From Actinomycetota bacterium (GTDB lineage: Bacteria; Actinomycetota; Acidimicrobiia; Acidimicrobiales; JAHWLA01), in the NCBI GenBank assembly GCA_019347595.1, contig JAHWLA010000146.1, forward strand, positions 1 through 7,263: a DNA stretch of 7,263 nucleotides. Direction: 5' to 3'. The position numbers and the translations under genes were made by a program. The notes below the pieces were generated by a model that did not search any database, was not told where the DNA came from, and saw nothing but the letters and a program-made list of their open reading frames with translations. This document shows positions 5,884 through 7,263 of the stretch, piece after piece. How positions within the stretch are numbered: position 1 is the first letter of the stretch; each line of letters starts with the position of its first letter.

Positions 5884-6765
5884 CGGCTTGTCGACGCACA
5901 CGTTGACCCAACCGCTTACGCAGACGATCGGCTTCTCTTCCGAGTTGGGTGTCGTCAGGACGCCCGTCGACTTCCCCGTCGGACTTGTGACCATGAAGAC
6001 CGGTGTGTCGACTTCTCGGGGGGCGACCAGCTCCTCGTGCTGGCGCGTCGTGGACCGCAACGGCGCGCTCGACGGCACCGGGGCAGGCACGGCGACAGGC
6101 ATCGCCACCGCGGGCAGCGTGACGCCCCCGATTGCGGGCATCGATGGGCGAAGCGTGGCATCGACGGTGGTGGACGTCGCGGACGCCGACGGCACGAACA
6201 TGCCCGTGACCGCCTGGAACAGAGCGATGGCGGCCGCCGCCACCATTTCGGGACGTACGGCGACATCGACGAACCGACGCCAGCCGGCGACCACGGCAGC
6301 GATGCGCTCGATCGCCTGCGCCATGTGGACGCGGATGCGCTCAATGCGCTTGCGCTCTCGGGCTCGTTCGACGCTGTTGCCCGCTCGCTCGCCCGCCAGG
6401 TAGCGGGAGAGGCGATCGCGCTGGACGGGCTCGAGACGTTCGTAGGCGGCGAGCGTGCCGGCGGCCAGCAGCTTGAGACGCGCCACCTCGGCGACGCTCT
6501 GGGCGGTCACTAACTCGGGCAATCCGACGGTCTCGCGCGCTGTGCTGCGTACCCAGCGCAGCGCCTTATGGCGGGCGACGATCCGGACGTAGGGCGCCAG
6601 GTCGTCGGCATCGACGAAGGCCGGGCGCTTGCGCAACACCACTTCGGCCGTCGCCTGGACGAGGTCGTCGACGGCATGGGCCGGGACCTGGAGCCGGCGC
6701 ACCTCGCGTTCGATCACCCGCGTGACGGCCGGCCACGCATCGGCCAGCGCGGATTCGTATGTCAC
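5872..6765 (-). CDS. Sigma-70 (ECF-like) factor with C-terminal membrane segment and Cys-containing tail (297 aa)
   Basis: Putative membrane-tethered RNA polymerase sigma factor. Residues about 8-78 resemble sigma region 2: AWPAVTRVIEREVRRLQVP, then AVDDLVQATAEVVLRKRPAF (31-50; compare the EDLVQETF motif of ECF factors) and YVRIVARHKALRWVRSTARE (59-78). Residues 107-155 (YERLEPVQRDRLSRYLAGER, then an Arg/Glu-rich helix) sit where region 4 should be, but the HTH is degenerate. A hydrophobic stretch, MVAAAAIALFQAVTGMFV (174-191), is a plausible single membrane span, followed by a Pro/Ala/Val-rich linker (205-235) and a tail ending IVCVSGWVNVCVDKPFTL, with Cys282 and Cys290. The predicted topology is sigma domain inside, tail outside. 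GTG 6765 is chosen; GTG 6792 is possible, while the in-frame ATG at 6993 would cross the divergent peptide gene. There is no clear ribosome-binding site. It could also be a sigma-derived regulator without RNA polymerase activity. Confidence 0.7.
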   Translation of the reverse strand: MTYESALADAWPAVTRVIEREVRRLQVPAHAVDDLVQATAEVVLRKRPAFVDADDLAPYVRIVARHKALRWVRSTARETVGLPELVTAQSVAEVARLKLLAAGTLAAYERLEPVQRDRLSRYLAGERAGNSVERARERKRIERIRVHMAQAIERIAAVVAGWRRFVDVAVRPEMVAAAAIALFQAVTGMFVPSASATSTTVDATLRPSMPAIGGVTLPAVAMPVAVPAPVPSSAPLRSTTRQHEELVAPREVDTPVFMVTSPTGKSTGVLTTPNSEEKPIVCVSGWVNVCVDKPFTL

Positions 6766-6819
6766 AGACGAGCTGTCGGGGGCTGAGAGCACCGAAAGTC
6801 GAGAAAGGGAGCTCGATCC

Positions 6820-6972
6820 GTGCTCAAGCGGGCCTTCGTATTCGGTGTTGCGGCTGTGTCGTTGCACCTGCTGATGACCATCCCTGCTGCGGCGTGCCAC
6901 TTGCCGTGCGTCACGGTAGGCACGGACGAGACGAACCCGCCCACATGGGTGCAGGTCTGCCCACCCATCTGA
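6820..6972 (+). CDS. Small exported Cys-containing peptide (50 aa), divergent from the sigma-like gene
   Basis: A 50-codon gene easily missed because of its size. GTG 6820 is preceded by AAAGGGAG (6804-6811) with 8-nt spacing, the best-formed ribosome-binding site on this side of the window. The product begins MLKRAFVFGVAAVSLHLLMT and continues IPAAA before the first Cys: a basic n-region, a hydrophobic core of about 16 residues and an AAA-like cleavage site near residues 23-25. The mature part is about 25 residues, starting CHLPCVTVG and ending PTWVQVCPPI, with Cys at 26, 30 and 47. The Cys right after AAA could alternatively mark a loose lipobox, but the preceding residues are not a good L-(A/S)-(G/A) match. 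Its WVQVC end resembles WVNVC in the C-terminal tail of the divergent sigma-like protein. I know of no named family. Start codons of the pair are 54 bp apart. Confidence 0.65.
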   Translation: MLKRAFVFGVAAVSLHLLMTIPAAACHLPCVTVGTDETNPPTWVQVCPPI

Positions 6973-6976
6973 TTCC

Positions 6977-6991
6977 GCGGCGAACCGCCGC
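6977..6991 (+). terminator. Short GC hairpin just after the exported-peptide gene
   Basis: GCGGCG (6977-6982) and CGCCGC (6986-6991) form a perfect 6-bp stem with loop AAC, 4 nt past the TGA at 6970-6972. There is no T-run after it. It may help terminate or protect the 3' end. Confidence 0.3.
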
Positions 6992-7021
6992 AAACCTTCT
7001 CCGCGGGGAGAGGCGGCGGGT

Positions 7022-7059
7022 GGAGAGGGCGGGCCGCGCGGGGACGGCCCGCCCGCTCT
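7022..7059. terminator. Strong GC-rich hairpin
   Basis: GGGCGGGCCG (7027-7036) and CGGCCCGCCC (7045-7054) pair perfectly over 10 bp around an 8-nt loop. After one A·G mismatch the stem extends with GAG/CTC and a G·T pair (7022-7025 with 7056-7059). There is no U-tract, as is common for actinobacterial terminators. It could terminate transcription from either side. Confidence 0.5.
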
Positions 7060-7072
7060 TCCCCCGTCCTAA

Positions 7073-7106
7073 GGCAAAAATCCCTTGTATTTCAAGGGTT
7101 TTCGCC
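7073..7106. terminator. Bidirectional intrinsic-terminator-like hairpin with A/T tracts
   Basis: CCCTTG (7082-7087) and CAAGGG (7093-7098) pair around loop TATTT. The stem continues through AAAA (7077-7080) with TTTT (7099-7102) after one bulged T (7081), and beyond one A·C mismatch GGC (7073-7075) pairs with GCC (7104-7106). The A-run/T-run flanks make this the only hairpin in the window that resembles a classical Rho-independent terminator, here readable in both directions. It lies just upstream of the promoter of the DUF222-like gene. Confidence 0.6.
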
Positions 7107-7127
7107 GATTCGGACATCGAACACACG

Positions 7128-7139
7128 TACGATGTTGAC
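7128..7139 (+). promoter_or_regulatory. -10 box of a leaderless promoter for the DUF222-like gene
   Basis: TACGAT (7128-7133) followed by six bases and GTG 7140 is the same hexamer and spacing as at the mutase gene. The predicted transcription start is the first base of the start codon. No recognisable -35 is present. Confidence 0.5.
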
Positions 7140-7263
7140 GTGTTGGGGGCTCTGGAGTCGGCCATCGAGGAACTGGATCTCGGGTTCGACGGCGACACCC
7201 TGGTGGCGGCCTGCCGGTTGCTCGACCGCTTGAGCGCCAAGGTGGCGCTGGCTGCCGCGGAGT
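7140..7263 (+). CDS. DUF222/HNH-endonuclease (13E12-like) protein, N-terminal fragment (runs off the right edge)
   Basis: The open frame runs from GTG 7140 to the window end (41 codons plus one base): it begins MLGALESAIEELDL, then DGDTLVAACRLLDRLSAKVA. The pattern 'ALExAIxELD...DxxxLxxxxxLxDRLxAKxxxAxxE' is typical of the first helix pair of actinobacterial DUF222 proteins, which usually continue to a C-terminal HNH nuclease and occur in many copies per genome (the 13E12 repeat family of mycobacteria). The diagnostic HNH part lies outside the window, so the assignment rests on about 40 residues. The start is set by TACGAT six bases upstream. Its biological role in the family is unclear. Confidence 0.7.
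   Translation, partial: MLGALESAIEELDLGFDGDTLVAACRLLDRLSAKVALAAAE

Noticed and set aside
6766..6993. 76-residue N-terminal extension of the sigma-like protein to ATG 6993
   Set aside because: The extension is Arg/Ser-rich without motif and would run antisense through the whole exported-peptide gene and its ribosome-binding site.
6911..7240. 109-codon minus-strand open frame over the intergenic region and DUF222 start
   Set aside because: It crosses both hairpins and the DUF222-like gene in antisense and has no family resemblance.

Overview
This is a GC-rich window (about 70% G+C by eye) that looks like the chromosome of a high-GC actinobacterium. Supporting signs are the strong G/C bias at third codon positions, TANNNT -10 boxes placed exactly where leaderless transcripts would start, GTG starts, an XRE regulator, and the beginning of what looks like a DUF222/13E12-type gene. 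An acidimicrobial or similar deep actinobacterial lineage is a guess; nothing here fixes the taxon.

Layout. Positions 1-363 (minus) hold the 5' end of histidinol dehydrogenase (hisD), divergent from a 66-residue helical protein (423-623, plus). Next on the plus strand are an XRE-type regulator (727-990) with an inverted repeat over its start, a structured leader of about 125 nt with a possible 27-codon leader ORF (1142-1225), a 123-residue beta-repeat protein (1222-1593), an 18-bp hairpin (1613-1652), and a 293-residue helical/coiled-coil protein (1653-2534). Converging on it, read leftwards from 5842, is a minus-strand row: ohr (5420-5842), a nitrilase-superfamily amidase (4642-5409), an adenosylcobalamin-dependent acyl-CoA mutase large subunit (2984-4612) and its separate B12-binding subunit (2592-2987, GTGA overlap). 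Upstream of ohr on the same strand lies a sigma-like protein with a predicted membrane segment and a Cys-containing C-terminal tail (5872-6765). Divergent from it is a 50-codon exported-peptide gene (6820-6972). Two hairpins follow, then the start of the DUF222-like gene (7140 onward).

How the genes fit together. The two mutase subunits form one enzyme. Its substrate-determining residues are Phe65 and Gln183, the isobutyryl-CoA mutase pair rather than the Tyr/Arg pair of methylmalonyl-CoA mutase, so valine/branched-chain carbon rearrangement is the better reading. ohr and the amidase are probably co-transcribed. The most novel-looking element is the divergent pair at 5872-6972: the sigma-like protein's C-terminal tail and the mature exported peptide share a CV-(S/T)...WV-(N/Q)-VC motif. 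That suggests a membrane-anchored sigma factor whose sensor tail and partner peptide are related. This is inference from sequence only.
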